Notes under the pieces: generated by a model
The model's database searches: none
What the model was told of the DNA's origin: nothing
Seen by the model: the letters and a program-made list of their open reading frames with translations, nothing else
IMG/VR virus record: IMGVR_UViG_3300031974_004359
Span: 1-25,047 of that record
Length of the DNA stretch: 25,047 nt
Direction: 5' to 3' (one strand)
Source: a virus
Part shown: positions 1 through 8,828 of the stretch, piece after piece
Layout of the letters: the number at the start of each line of letters is the position of its first letter
Position numbering within the stretch: the stretch's first letter is position 1
Program-made: the position numbers and the translations under genes

Positions 1-276
1 ATCACTAACACCCTCATCTAATTTTTCAATTAATGTCTTTGGTTTTGGTAAATCAGATAAAGATATTATTGGTAAACTTTTGGTTTTCCTTAATCCTAAA
101 TCATTCTTTGGTGTTCTTGGATAATTAAAAGAATTTATTGGTTGCTTTATTGTAACACCCATAGATGAACCACCCCCACCAAACTCGTTTAGAGTAAGCT
201 CAGGCCCACTAATAGCATTTGTTTGATATGTACTATCAAATGGTAATAATCCTCCTATGTTATATATCTGTGCCAT
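1..276 (-). CDS. Probable virion protein, N-terminal part (runs off window)
   Basis: The frame starts with ATG at 276 and stays open to base 1, giving the first 92 residues of a longer protein. The start overlaps the stop of the upstream gene as TAATG, the coupling used between other genes of this tail cluster. The visible part begins MAQIYNIGGLLPFD, has a glycine run (about residues 33-37), and ends with a proline/lysine segment containing LSDLPKPKT. That segment resembles the proline-rich tails of the next two genes upstream. I do not recognise a family. Its position at the end of the baseplate/tail gene run suggests a structural protein; this is inference from context. The C-terminus is not in the window. 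Confidence 0.7.
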   Translation of the reverse strand, partial: MAQIYNIGGLLPFDSTYQTNAISGPELTLNEFGGGGSSMGVTIKQPINSFNYPRTPKNDLGLRKTKSLPIISLSDLPKPKTLIEKLDEGVSD

Positions 277-1622
277 TATCTAAATCGTTCCATATAATTT
301 CTGTTTGAAACAACTTCACTTGGTTCAAACGGGTTTGGTATTCCAAAATTATCCCCAAATAAGAATGCACCACCACCCCTAAATGTTTTTGGATTTGGTT
401 TATATAAATTAAAAATATCTTTTGGTTTTGGAAGTTCTGGCAATGGTTCTTCCTTAACCTCAAACTTTGGTTTTACTTCTTTTGGTTTAACAACTTCTGG
501 TGCATCATCTGGTCTTATTTGATTTTCATAATCATCAAATGAAAATGGATATAATTTTATATTGTACTTACCGATTTGTTTGAACACATCATGTGGTATT
601 GTTAAACCAATAATATCCCCATCATCTAAATTATCAAATTCTAAAACATCATCACCAACGATAATTGTTATAGCCTGAACATCTTCGTTTTTCCTAATCA
701 TTATAGGAACACCGGTTTTTTTATTTATATTATATTTTCGTGGGTCTGTTTTAACTAAAGATATTTGAGGGTCTAAACCTCCACCACCTTGAAATATTTC
801 TTCAGTTACTATATCAATTGTATAGTTTTTATTTAAGGTTAAATCAATATCTAAACTTTCGCCCTCGTTTGCCTTTAATTCTTTTGCAGAATTATCTGGT
901 GTTGTTATTGTAATATTAACAATTTTGTACAATGATAAATCAGATGACCTTATCTTATAAGAAGTTCCTTCTGTATCTTCGTATGTGTTATTACCTATCT
1001 CAGGAAAAAATTCTGCAGCCTTGTTACCATTTTTAAGAACACTAACAGGTGAACCTTTACCAGATACATTAATTCTTATACTATAAGAACCAGGTTCTTC
1101 ATACTCATCACCACCACCACTATTTTTTCTTAAAGTAAAGTTTAATTCATTTGAGGTTGTGTCTGTGATTATTTCTGGAAGTCCTGATGGTTCTCCATCT
1201 ACATATTTTGTTAATACAATATCTTTTGTGTTTATCCCTAATGGAGAATCTCCTGCTCTTTCATTTTTAATGATAGGAACACCATCATCAACCATCTCAA
1301 CTACATAATAAGTATTAGAAGAAAACCCTTGTTTTTTGATTTGTATTTTTGTATTTTCTTCTGCCAATTTTTCTCTTAAAACTCTAACAGTTTTTTGACC
1401 ACTTCTTACAGAATCATTTATATAAAGAGTCCAATCCGTTTGATTTGACTTTATACTAAAATAATAACTATCAGAACGAGTTGATGTACCAGAGCCACTA
1501 CCGCCAGTATTACCACCAGTAGGAGGTCCTCCTAAATTATCCTCACCTTGGCCTGGAAATCTTTCTTCCCCTCCACCATCAGGATTGTATATCTCATCAA
1601 AATCTTTTATTGTTACTGGCAT
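276..1622 (-). CDS. Virion-associated protein with beta-sandwich-like repeats and proline-rich tail
   Basis: A 448-residue protein of unknown family. A Gly/Ser/Thr-rich linker (about residues 15-50) is followed by several similar segments rich in alternating beta-strand pattern, such as YYFSIKSNQTDWTLYIND, YSIRINVSGKG and IVNITITTPDNS. These look like small Ig-like or PEGA-like sandwich domains, though I cannot assign one firmly. The last ~55 residues hold LPELPKPK, YKPNP, FRGGG and a final SNRNYMERFR. Very similar elements close the product of the next gene upstream. Start and stop are both joined to neighbours by TAATG overlaps (1622 and 276), so translation is probably coupled through the run. 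It lies downstream of gp6/gp25, so a tail or baseplate-associated role is likely by context only. Confidence 0.75.
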   Translation of the reverse strand: MPVTIKDFDEIYNPDGGGEERFPGQGEDNLGGPPTGGNTGGSGSGTSTRSDSYYFSIKSNQTDWTLYINDSVRSGQKTVRVLREKLAEENTKIQIKKQGFSSNTYYVVEMVDDGVPIIKNERAGDSPLGINTKDIVLTKYVDGEPSGLPEIITDTTSNELNFTLRKNSGGGDEYEEPGSYSIRINVSGKGSPVSVLKNGNKAAEFFPEIGNNTYEDTEGTSYKIRSSDLSLYKIVNITITTPDNSAKELKANEGESLDIDLTLNKNYTIDIVTEEIFQGGGGLDPQISLVKTDPRKYNINKKTGVPIMIRKNEDVQAITIIVGDDVLEFDNLDDGDIIGLTIPHDVFKQIGKYNIKLYPFSFDDYENQIRPDDAPEVVKPKEVKPKFEVKEEPLPELPKPKDIFNLYKPNPKTFRGGGAFLFGDNFGIPNPFEPSEVVSNRNYMERFR

Positions 1623-2812
1623 TATAATTGTCTATTTCTTAAACTTCTATTTGAAAAATCTTCTCTTGGTGTAAACTTACTTTTGAATCTACCAAATATA
1701 CCTCTCGAACCACCTCTCTTTTTTCTTTTTATTGGATTTGGTTTTTTGAAGTCAGGTATTGGCATTTCTTTAGGAACTTCTTTTTTAATTTCTGCTTCTA
1801 ACGAAGTTTCTTCTTCAGATACAGTTTTTTTCTTAGTTACATTTACTTCCATTTTTTTAGGACTTATCGTAACATCAGATGTTCTACTTTGTATAACAGT
1901 TCCCACCTTATCGAAACTTTCATCAAACACTTCATCAACTTGTGTTTGTGTTTGTATTGCTCGTTTAGGTAAATATCTTTCAATACATTCTATTAATATT
2001 TTTTGTGCAATCTTGAATACATCTTTTTTATTATATCCGATTGATGCAGAAACTTTTTTTGGTTTACCAAAATTAATATCATTGATTGATGAAACTCTAT
2101 TTGAAAATTCATTTTTCATTGCCTCTGAAAATTTACTATAAATCTGAGCCATCAATCTATCAAATCCAGATACACCAAATTCCGATACCATTTTTTTATA
2201 CCACTTCTCCCCATATGTATTTATTATAAATGAATCTATTTCAGATGGGTTTATTGTTTCTATAAAATTACCAATATAAGGTAAAACATCATCTCTAAAT
2301 CCAGTTCCTTCTACAAATATATTAAACCTTTGTAATAAATCGGTTTTCTTTGATGCAGAGTTTTGAATTGGTAATAGTTTAACTTCAAGTCGAGATGGTG
2401 ATATTTCTTTTATCCAAAGTTTTTCATTTTGAGAATCGGTTCCAATTCTTTTGTTTAATAATGTAATTTGAGTTTTGAAAATACCATTATTATATCCTGC
2501 CTCATTTATCAATCTTTCAATATCAATAAAATATTCTTTTGGGAATTCTAATGCTTGAAAAAGTGTTCCTTCTGGAATTAAAATATAGTCGTTGATGTTT
2601 TCTGATGAAAGTTTTATATATCTAACTTGTTTACCATCATCACCTTGTGGTAATTGATTATCATTTGCATCATAAAGAATAAATTCAATCATATCCGAAT
2701 CGGAAAATCCAAAAAATGATTGCAGGGTGCCCTTCTCAAAAATTTCTCTGTCTTTTGAGTTAATTCGGTATCCTTTGTTTTTTATTATTTCCTTAAATGA
2801 TTTAATTGCCAT
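1622..2812 (-). CDS. Tail/baseplate-associated structural protein, family unknown
   Basis: A 396-residue protein beginning MAIKSFKEIIKNKGYRI. The first ~290 residues look globular and mixed alpha/beta, with a tryptophan at LWIKEISPSRLEVKLLPI and helices around IDSFIINTYGEKWYKKMV. After about residue 300 it becomes a charged, low-complexity stretch (KKKTVSEEETSLEAEIKKE). It then ends in a basic proline/glycine tail: MPIPDFKKPNPIKRKKRGG, then FGRFKSKF and SNRSLRNRQL. The KPNP, RGG and SNR elements match the end of the adjacent downstream protein in order. TAATG overlaps at both ends bind it into the tail operon. Virion structural role is inferred from neighbours; no catalytic motif is seen. Confidence 0.75.
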   Translation of the reverse strand: MAIKSFKEIIKNKGYRINSKDREIFEKGTLQSFFGFSDSDMIEFILYDANDNQLPQGDDGKQVRYIKLSSENINDYILIPEGTLFQALEFPKEYFIDIERLINEAGYNNGIFKTQITLLNKRIGTDSQNEKLWIKEISPSRLEVKLLPIQNSASKKTDLLQRFNIFVEGTGFRDDVLPYIGNFIETINPSEIDSFIINTYGEKWYKKMVSEFGVSGFDRLMAQIYSKFSEAMKNEFSNRVSSINDINFGKPKKVSASIGYNKKDVFKIAQKILIECIERYLPKRAIQTQTQVDEVFDESFDKVGTVIQSRTSDVTISPKKMEVNVTKKKTVSEEETSLEAEIKKEVPKEMPIPDFKKPNPIKRKKRGGSRGIFGRFKSKFTPREDFSNRSLRNRQL

Positions 2813-3894
2813 TATCCACCTGTTTTATCTTGCCCCACAAATACTTCTGATTTACCTTGCTTATCAAATTTATTTTTTCTCTTAACTTCTTTTCTATAAT
2901 ACACTTTTAATTCTAACTTATCACCAGAAGATGTATTAATTACAACAGTACCTTCTTTTACTTGTTTTCTCTTAGATGTTCTTCCAATTGGTGATACTGC
3001 AAATGTTGCAGTTGTTACACCAGCACTTTGTTCATTTCTAGCAGGAACTTTGAATGATGATGGTATTTCTAACCAATCAGCTGATGATTTTGTAAGTGTG
3101 AATGTTTGTTCTTCAGTTGAGAAGTTAAAGAATGCAATACCATTTTCACCATTTTTCCATTGAAAGTCTCCTCTATTTTCAACATTAACATAGAAGCCAA
3201 GTCTACTCTCATCCTTAACATCATTTGCTGATATCTTCCATCCACTATTTTCGGTTTGTTGAAAGAATCCATTTAATCCTTCTAATGCATTTTGTGCAGC
3301 ATTTTGTTTTTCTCTTTCTTCAGTTAGTTCTTTTTGTACTCTGAATGATTCTTGTAATGCTTCAATTCTAGCAGTTAGAGATACTCTTTGTACTGCTTCG
3401 TTAATAGAATTTTGTACAGCATTTTGTAAATCGATTGTAGTTGTAGAGATTTGTTTATTTGCAACGGTTGATTGTTCTTGAGCAATATTTGCCTTAAGTC
3501 TTTCATTATCAGCATCAATTCTAAGACTTTCACTAACAATCTCCAATTCACTTACCTTTGCAGTTAAATCATTAACCTCACCGTTTAATCGTTGAACTTC
3601 TAATGTTAAATCATTAACTGATTGAGTTACAACATTATAAACTGAACGTAATACCGTATCTGGACCTGGTGCGGGTGTGTTTGGTATTAACTCGAATATT
3701 GTTGTATCTATTGATTTTTTTAGTTCTGCAACATCATACTCGGGTCTTGTTAATTTTCCACTAATTATACCATCACTTCTATCGGATTGCCTAAATAAGC
3801 GCACACCGGCAGAATTCTGTTCCGTTAAGACCAAAGAACCACTTTTTAGGATTTCTCCAACTTGTACTTCGTTTTTTAGACCGGTGTTTTTCAT
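2812..3894 (-). CDS. Coiled-coil virion protein with C-terminal beta domain (fibre/whisker-like)
   Basis: A 360-residue protein. The N-terminal ~60 residues are mixed. A long heptad-rich helix follows from about residue 85 to 210, with runs such as LTLEVQRLNGEVNDL and LTAKVSELEIVSESL, consistent with a trimeric or dimeric coiled coil. Residues ~225-340 are beta-rich with NSGWKISANDV, FTLTKSSADWLEIPSSF and GTVVINTSSGDKLELKVYY. This is reminiscent of an Ig-like or BACON-type domain, but the match is by pattern only. A long coiled coil followed by a beta domain suits a fibre, whisker or collar-type appendage. One base separates its start from the stop of the adhesin-like gene upstream. The exact role is unknown. 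Confidence 0.72.
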   Translation of the reverse strand: MKNTGLKNEVQVGEILKSGSLVLTEQNSAGVRLFRQSDRSDGIISGKLTRPEYDVAELKKSIDTTIFELIPNTPAPGPDTVLRSVYNVVTQSVNDLTLEVQRLNGEVNDLTAKVSELEIVSESLRIDADNERLKANIAQEQSTVANKQISTTTIDLQNAVQNSINEAVQRVSLTARIEALQESFRVQKELTEEREKQNAAQNALEGLNGFFQQTENSGWKISANDVKDESRLGFYVNVENRGDFQWKNGENGIAFFNFSTEEQTFTLTKSSADWLEIPSSFKVPARNEQSAGVTTATFAVSPIGRTSKRKQVKEGTVVINTSSGDKLELKVYYRKEVKRKNKFDKQGKSEVFVGQDKTGG

Positions 3895-3895
3895 T

Positions 3896-4963
3896 TTAGC
3901 TTATAATCATAAAAGTGTAGTCATCATCAAAGAAGTGACTCACTCCGCTGATAACTACCTTGAACTCAATTTTATATACTCTATTTACTTCCCAATTACT
4001 AAGGTTTAGATTAAAGTAGTTTCCATTAGAATCACAACTTAATTTTGTATAATCACTAAATGGAACTACCACATCTTCACTATGGTAATCGGAAATTTGA
4101 TAATATGTTGTTTCAGGTAATACGCTACTTAAATCATATTGAGCAGTTGAACTAAATGTTTTTATTGGATATAATTCTCTACCAACTACTCTTATTCGTG
4201 GTGTTGTATTTACTTTATATTCTTTCTTAAAGTTTTTGATTCCAACCTTCAATGAATCTGAATCAAGTACTGATAAAGACCCCGTTGAATATACTGAATC
4301 ATCCCAACCTATTCTAACTTTTGGTTGATGTATTGTATTTGTTTCTTTACTAAACAATCTAAGAATCCCATAATCATTTGTATCAGATTCTTTATCGAAT
4401 GGTAATTTTAGAATTATACCATCATTTGGTATTGAACCAGTTACCCAATCATCCATTATATCTTTGATATCTAAACTAACATCGGTTGTTTGATATTCAA
4501 ATAGTTGAGTTGAATAAACATTATAATAAAATGTACCACCTTTACCTTCATATGAACCAGTTGAATTGGATTCAAATGAATTGTTTGGTAACCATCTAAG
4601 TGAACTATCACCTTCTCTATTATTCCAAGTTACACCAGATGTAGTAATGTCATCAAATCGAGTACCATTACCCATTTCCCAACTTTGTGATATAGGATAT
4701 GCTTGTAAAGTAAACTCTAATGGTAATTCTTCTGATTCAGTTTCTTTTAGTATAAGTGTTGCCTCAGACATACTAACAGAACCTTCTGCAATACTTTCTG
4801 ATAATGGTTGTATATCGAATTTAAGAAGTGCACGTGATACATCTTTAACATTACCATAGTAAACTTTACTAACCTCTAATACCTCATCTAAACCACAATT
4901 TTGATTGGGTTGTTGTAAGTACACCGATGCATCTTTTGATGCTGTAAGGAAATAGTATGCCAT
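3896..4963 (-). CDS. DNRLRE/CBM96-like virion protein, candidate adhesin
   Basis: A 355-residue protein starting MAYYFLTASKDASVYLQQP. The N-terminal ~220 residues follow the layout of DNRLRE (CBM96-like) carbohydrate-binding modules. There is an early DASVYLQ strand, then RALLKFDIQPL, an A-x-L-x-L strand (SEATLILKE), a tryptophan segment (SWEMGNGTRFDD), TSGVTWNNRE, and a late W-V-T-G segment (DDWVTGSIPNDGIILKL). Such modules usually bind polysaccharide or stabilise long surface proteins. The remaining ~130 residues are beta-rich and unassigned. The gene sits directly after gp6, to which it is coupled by TAATG. Host-surface or glycan contact near the baseplate is inferred. It could instead be a purely structural baseplate protein. 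Confidence 0.6.
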   Translation of the reverse strand: MAYYFLTASKDASVYLQQPNQNCGLDEVLEVSKVYYGNVKDVSRALLKFDIQPLSESIAEGSVSMSEATLILKETESEELPLEFTLQAYPISQSWEMGNGTRFDDITTSGVTWNNREGDSSLRWLPNNSFESNSTGSYEGKGGTFYYNVYSTQLFEYQTTDVSLDIKDIMDDWVTGSIPNDGIILKLPFDKESDTNDYGILRLFSKETNTIHQPKVRIGWDDSVYSTGSLSVLDSDSLKVGIKNFKKEYKVNTTPRIRVVGRELYPIKTFSSTAQYDLSSVLPETTYYQISDYHSEDVVVPFSDYTKLSCDSNGNYFNLNLSNWEVNRVYKIEFKVVISGVSHFFDDDYTFMIIS

Positions 4964-6996
4964 TATCTTGCCCTCCCTTTTATATCCACATCTGGAAATT
5001 TAACTTCGAAAACCGATGGGTCTAAAGATGGATATACAATTTTATCTTTAGTTGCCGCTTCTATATTATATGAGTTTGGTGAATATTGTCCACCACACTT
5101 ATTTACAATTTTTAATTTTGGAACCGAACTAACTCCTTCAACATTTGCAACTACCAATTCTAATTCTGAAATATTGATTGTGTTGTTAAAAGTCCAATCA
5201 TCAATTTGGAAATAACTTTTTAATTCAGAAATACAATCTGATATTACTTCACTTTTGTTATAGTCTTTATATGTAATGATTTCAAACTCTACACCAACAT
5301 TAATAATAAACCCATCTAACATATTAATACCATCAGTTAATACTTTATACTCATTCAAATATGTTTTAAGATTTTCTTTTACTGCTCTATTTAGAGTAGT
5401 TAATCTTTTTGAATTATCATATCCAAGTAAATAAAGGTTTACTGCAAATGGATTATTTTTTTCATTATCATTTGATGTTTTTCCAACTAAAAATTGTCTT
5501 ATCTCTTCTTGAATAGCTTCTCTATTTGGTTCTTCACTATCTGGTTTGTCTACAAATGATTGTACCAAATCGGTAAACTCATTAAGTGCTTTAGGTGAAG
5601 CAAGAATTGATGATGGTGAATTATTATCCAAAGAACCATCAGATGTTGCATACGCCTTAGATATAGAACCATACTTAACTGGCATAGATAGTGTCCTAAC
5701 TTGATAATCTTTTGCAGTTACTGCTCTGTTTTGTGAACCAAAATTTGCAAGAGCATTTTGTCTAATTTCTTCGATTGTTTCACCATCTCTACCACCACTT
5801 GCAGGAATTTCGTTATCAACTGCTAAAGATGTTTTTGCACTATTATAAATTGCCAACTGAGTTGGTGTGAACAACTGAGTATCTTCTTCATATTCTATTG
5901 CAGATACATTAGTTAATACACCCTTCTTTACATTTGACTCAACACCACCACCAACTAAATACTTTACAGTAATTGTTGTATTTGATGGAGATGTTCCATA
6001 AGTTTTTGTTTTTAAGAAGTTTGTTGCATCAAATGATTCTTCTAATTTAGAAATAGAGTTGGGTAATCCCAATCCAACATTTTTAAGAGTCGGTATTAGT
6101 GTCTCATCACTTGCAGATGGGTCACCTGAACCAAATTGTATTGTTGTTGTACTGTCTCCATTTACTTTCTTTACAAATCTCTTTGGGGTCTTTAATGTAG
6201 TTAATACATATGGAACCGTAGACTTGAATTGATAAAGGTCTGGGTCGTTGTTTTCGGTATTTGGATAATCAGTAAATACCATCTCTTGTCCTAAGTAAGG
6301 AACTTCATACCATTTATTGCCATTAGAATCTCTAACATCATAAATGTCAATTACATTTGTATCTGAAATTTCTATTGTTCTAAATGGTGCATATGAACCA
6401 AACGTAAACTCTGCCGTTTTTAATTCTGCAGATATTGCATCAACATACTTTTTTACTAAATAAAAAGTTACCTCACCTGTTGTACTATCAGTTGAGTAAA
6501 TTGTTATTTCTCTATCAGATGGGTCTGAAAAATCTACAACATCTTGTGTAATAAAATTATTTTCATCTTCATCTCTAACTTGCATACCTTCTTTGATTCT
6601 TAAAAGATATGTGTCATCATAAGTGTTATTTACACCGGTTCCAATTGATGGAACCAATTGATATACAGATAAAGTTGTTACTGAAGGTGATGTTACTTTT
6701 GGCTTATATCCTAAATATTGTGATAATGCTATTACATTTTCAATATCTTCTGCATGAACCATTAATGATTCTTTCAAAGTATCATCAATATAATATGAAA
6801 GTGAATCACCAATATAAGATGCCATTTCTATAAACATCATACCTGGTGATGATTCGTTAAAATCAGAATAAGTTGTTGGGAAATAAGTTTTAGCAAACTC
6901 AATTAGATTTCCTCTAAATTGAGCAAAATCTTTATTGAGGTATTTTATATCTTTACCCCTATTCTTAAAGTTTTTTGTTGATTTAGTTATTGCCAT
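4963..6996 (-). CDS. 6: Baseplate wedge protein gp6 (baseplate J-like)
   Basis: A 677-residue protein with the layout of T4-like gp6, the wedge subunit that forms the continuous ring of the baseplate and holds its central fold. The N-terminus has the typical NKDFAQFRGNLIEFAKTYFP and SSPGMMFIEMASYIGDSLSY segments of the gp6/baseplate J family. A central region contains GGRDGETIEEIRQNA and NRAVTAKDYQVRTL, the conserved baseplate J motif. The C-terminus has KCGGQYSPNSYNIEAATKD and YPSLDPSVFEVKFPDVDIKG, as in marine T4-like gp6. It is preceded by gp25 and followed by the adhesin-like gene with a TAATG overlap. The start at 6996 sits in the leader TAATAAATTATGGC, shared exactly with two other genes here. 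Length is in the usual range. Confidence 0.93.
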   Translation of the reverse strand: MAITKSTKNFKNRGKDIKYLNKDFAQFRGNLIEFAKTYFPTTYSDFNESSPGMMFIEMASYIGDSLSYYIDDTLKESLMVHAEDIENVIALSQYLGYKPKVTSPSVTTLSVYQLVPSIGTGVNNTYDDTYLLRIKEGMQVRDEDENNFITQDVVDFSDPSDREITIYSTDSTTGEVTFYLVKKYVDAISAELKTAEFTFGSYAPFRTIEISDTNVIDIYDVRDSNGNKWYEVPYLGQEMVFTDYPNTENNDPDLYQFKSTVPYVLTTLKTPKRFVKKVNGDSTTTIQFGSGDPSASDETLIPTLKNVGLGLPNSISKLEESFDATNFLKTKTYGTSPSNTTITVKYLVGGGVESNVKKGVLTNVSAIEYEEDTQLFTPTQLAIYNSAKTSLAVDNEIPASGGRDGETIEEIRQNALANFGSQNRAVTAKDYQVRTLSMPVKYGSISKAYATSDGSLDNNSPSSILASPKALNEFTDLVQSFVDKPDSEEPNREAIQEEIRQFLVGKTSNDNEKNNPFAVNLYLLGYDNSKRLTTLNRAVKENLKTYLNEYKVLTDGINMLDGFIINVGVEFEIITYKDYNKSEVISDCISELKSYFQIDDWTFNNTINISELELVVANVEGVSSVPKLKIVNKCGGQYSPNSYNIEAATKDKIVYPSLDPSVFEVKFPDVDIKGRAR

Positions 6997-7002
6997 AATT
7001 TA

Positions 7003-7431
7003 TTATCCTTGTGCAGTAAATGTAACTTCATTTAAGTCTACTGAATTTCCAACTGTAAACTTTATTGAAACATTTACTCTATTACTATCCCTAAGTTCAT
7101 CAGTTTGTTCTATATCAATTTCATCTATATTAACAAATGGTAACCATTGAGATATACTATCCTCTATTGTGGTCTGCAATCTATCCTCTAAGTCATCTAC
7201 ATTTTGTTCGAATAACAATTCTTGAAGTCCACTTCCGAAATTTGGTTGCATAACCCTTTCCCCTCTTTTAGTAAGTAGAAGATTTTTAATATTTGATTTA
7301 ACTTGCTCAAATGTTGTAAAGGTTTGTTCAAACGCAGTATTACCAATCTGTAATGGTAATGAAATACCAATTGCATAATTGCTATATTCTTTAGTATCTT
7401 TTACTATTTTTGAACCTAACTCTATTGCCAT
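7003..7431 (-). CDS. 25: Baseplate wedge protein gp25 (GPW/gp25 family)
   Basis: A 142-residue protein of the GPW/gp25 family, the small wedge subunit that templates sheath assembly on the baseplate. The family signature is clear: GISLPLQIGNTAFEQTFTTF, then IKNLLLTKRGERVMQPNFGS and GLQELLFEQN, followed by a helix (LEDRLQTTIEDSISQWLP) and paired strands (VNVSIKFTV). Despite the historical name, the family has no demonstrated lysozyme activity in this setting. It lies just upstream of gp6, the usual T4-like order. The stop TAA is followed at once by the AT-rich leader of gp6. Confidence 0.93.
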   Translation of the reverse strand: MAIELGSKIVKDTKEYSNYAIGISLPLQIGNTAFEQTFTTFEQVKSNIKNLLLTKRGERVMQPNFGSGLQELLFEQNVDDLEDRLQTTIEDSISQWLPFVNIDEIDIEQTDELRDSNRVNVSIKFTVGNSVDLNEVTFTAQG

Positions 7432-7437
7432 AATTTA

Positions 7438-7929
7438 TTACATACCTGGTCTCCAAGGACCTTTCTTTTTATCTACCGCCTTCATTAATTGTCTATAATC
7501 TTTATTTAACAATTTATCCATTCCAGCGTTTCCAGTTTGAACTGATTGTCTATAACCCATTCCTTGTGTTATATTTGATGCACCTAATGTATGTGTATCA
7601 TTTGTAGTGAAGTTCATCGTTTGATAATCTGCACCAGTTGATTGTCTTTGTTGTGAACTAAATGGTTGTGTTTGTTGTAACACCTCATTTAGTATAGGAT
7701 TTTTACTTAGAGGTTTTTGTTGAACTTGTTGTTCAACCACATTCTCATCCATAAAAGTTGATTGTTTAGGTGTTTGTTTTTTTGTTAATGCCGATTTTAA
7801 TTGTTTATTTTCTTTCAACAATTTTGCCATTTCTTTTTTAACACCTTCTTTTACTAACTTTGGAAGAACTTGTTTTACTTCCTCGTTTACTAAAATTTGT
7901 ATTGCTTTTATTAATTTGTCCGTATCCAT
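7438..7929 (-). CDS. Small coiled-coil tail-cluster protein
   Basis: A 163-residue protein of unknown family. Residues ~3-55 form a charged amphipathic helix (VNEEVKQVLPKLVKEGVKKE), likely a coiled coil. The middle is Gln/Ser/Thr-rich and probably disordered. The last ~25 residues, KDYRQLMKAVDKKKGPWRPGM, look like a conserved docking tail. It is the first gene after an ATATTTATA box and has a recognisable purine-rich site (GAAAGGAAAA) upstream of ATG 7929, unlike most genes here. It may therefore lead the gp25-gp6 transcript. A structural or assembly role is inferred from position. Confidence 0.72.
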   Translation of the reverse strand: MDTDKLIKAIQILVNEEVKQVLPKLVKEGVKKEMAKLLKENKQLKSALTKKQTPKQSTFMDENVVEQQVQQKPLSKNPILNEVLQQTQPFSSQQRQSTGADYQTMNFTTNDTHTLGASNITQGMGYRQSVQTGNAGMDKLLNKDYRQLMKAVDKKKGPWRPGM

Positions 7930-7951
7930 TGTTAAAATGTTTTCCTTTCTC

Positions 7952-7960
7952 TATAAATAT
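7952..7960 (-). promoter_or_regulatory. Putative phage late-type promoter box
   Basis: The coding strand reads ATATTTATA here, 22 nt upstream of ATG 7929, in a 52-nt gap. The same nine bases recur in four other gaps of the window. It is the reverse complement of TATAAATAT, so its relation to the T4 late box TATAAATA is by inverted orientation. Assignment as a promoter is inference. Confidence 0.5.
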
Positions 7961-7981
7961 TTAATTTAGGTTTTTTTAATT

Positions 7982-8827
7982 TTAATCACAGTGCACTTCT
8001 TGTGCTATCAATTGTCTTCTAAAGTCATTTATATATTCATCTACATTAAATGCCTCTGATGCATCATCAGGTAAAGTTGTATTTATTACATTTTGTAGCG
8101 AGGTGTTACCATTGAGAACATCCAATTCATCGGTTAGATTATTATCAATTTGTTCCGTTATAGAAGGCGATGTTACTTCTTGGTTATCTGGCTGCTCTAT
8201 AATAGGAGGTTCACTTCCATCTTCAGATGGGAAGTTGATATTCGGTATAGGTATTGCGGGTGGAATTAGATAACCAGTCCAAGGTATTACACCAGGTGCA
8301 GGAACAGGTGTTGGTGCACCAGGATATAATGATGTTGTTTGTATAAATCCACCTATTGAAAATAAATGTACAATTGCAGCAAGTACAAACATATTAACCA
8401 TGACAATTTGTTTTGATGCAGGTTTAATTGGTGGATAGATTGGCCAAACCCCAATATTGGTAACTATATTAGAGTTGACTTGTACATTTTGTATTGAGCC
8501 TGGTGCTGGTATTAATGGTACTGGAAATGGATTCATTTGTGCACCTGCCCAATATGCCTTTACTCCATTACCAAATTCATTTACCAAAGAAAATGGAACA
8601 CCAGGTGGTGTTGTTAACCCCTTGAGTAGTGCGGCTCTAAAAAGAGTTTTCATTATCTCCACATTACCAGTTTGGATTGATTCAAAGTTAATAAAGTCTT
8701 TTCCTCTTTTTACAGCGGCATCGTATTCAGTTGCCCAAATAGTTGCAACCTGATTTATATCCAATGATGGGTTTCTAACTGGATTTGTTTGTCTTAATAT
8801 GTTTCGTTTGAATAATCCCCAAGACAT
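7982..8827 (-). CDS. Virion structural protein with hydrophobic Pro/Gly-rich core
   Basis: A 281-residue protein starting MSWGLFKRNILR. Residues ~20-90 are helical (NQVATIWATEYDAAVKRGKD; IMKTLFRAALLKGL). A hydrophobic segment at about 140-168 (IVMVNMFVLAAIVHLFSIGG) could be a membrane helix or buried core. It is flanked by proline-rich stretches (FPVPLIPAPG and PTPVPAPGVIPW). The C-terminal ~70 residues are acidic and probably flexible. I do not recognise a family. Its place between the hub/spike region and gp25/gp6 suggests a tail or baseplate component, and the hydrophobic stretch would suit one that meets the membrane during injection. That last point is speculation. Confidence 0.68.
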   Translation of the reverse strand: MSWGLFKRNILRQTNPVRNPSLDINQVATIWATEYDAAVKRGKDFINFESIQTGNVEIMKTLFRAALLKGLTTPPGVPFSLVNEFGNGVKAYWAGAQMNPFPVPLIPAPGSIQNVQVNSNIVTNIGVWPIYPPIKPASKQIVMVNMFVLAAIVHLFSIGGFIQTTSLYPGAPTPVPAPGVIPWTGYLIPPAIPIPNINFPSEDGSEPPIIEQPDNQEVTSPSITEQIDNNLTDELDVLNGNTSLQNVINTTLPDDASEAFNVDEYINDFRRQLIAQEVHCD

Positions 8828-8828
8828 T

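Noticed and set aside
1548-2141. 197-codon open frame on the plus strand with hydrophobic runs
   Set aside because: Antisense of two genes joined by TAATG; the Phe/Leu/Ser-rich product is typical of the complement of Lys/Glu-rich coding sequence.
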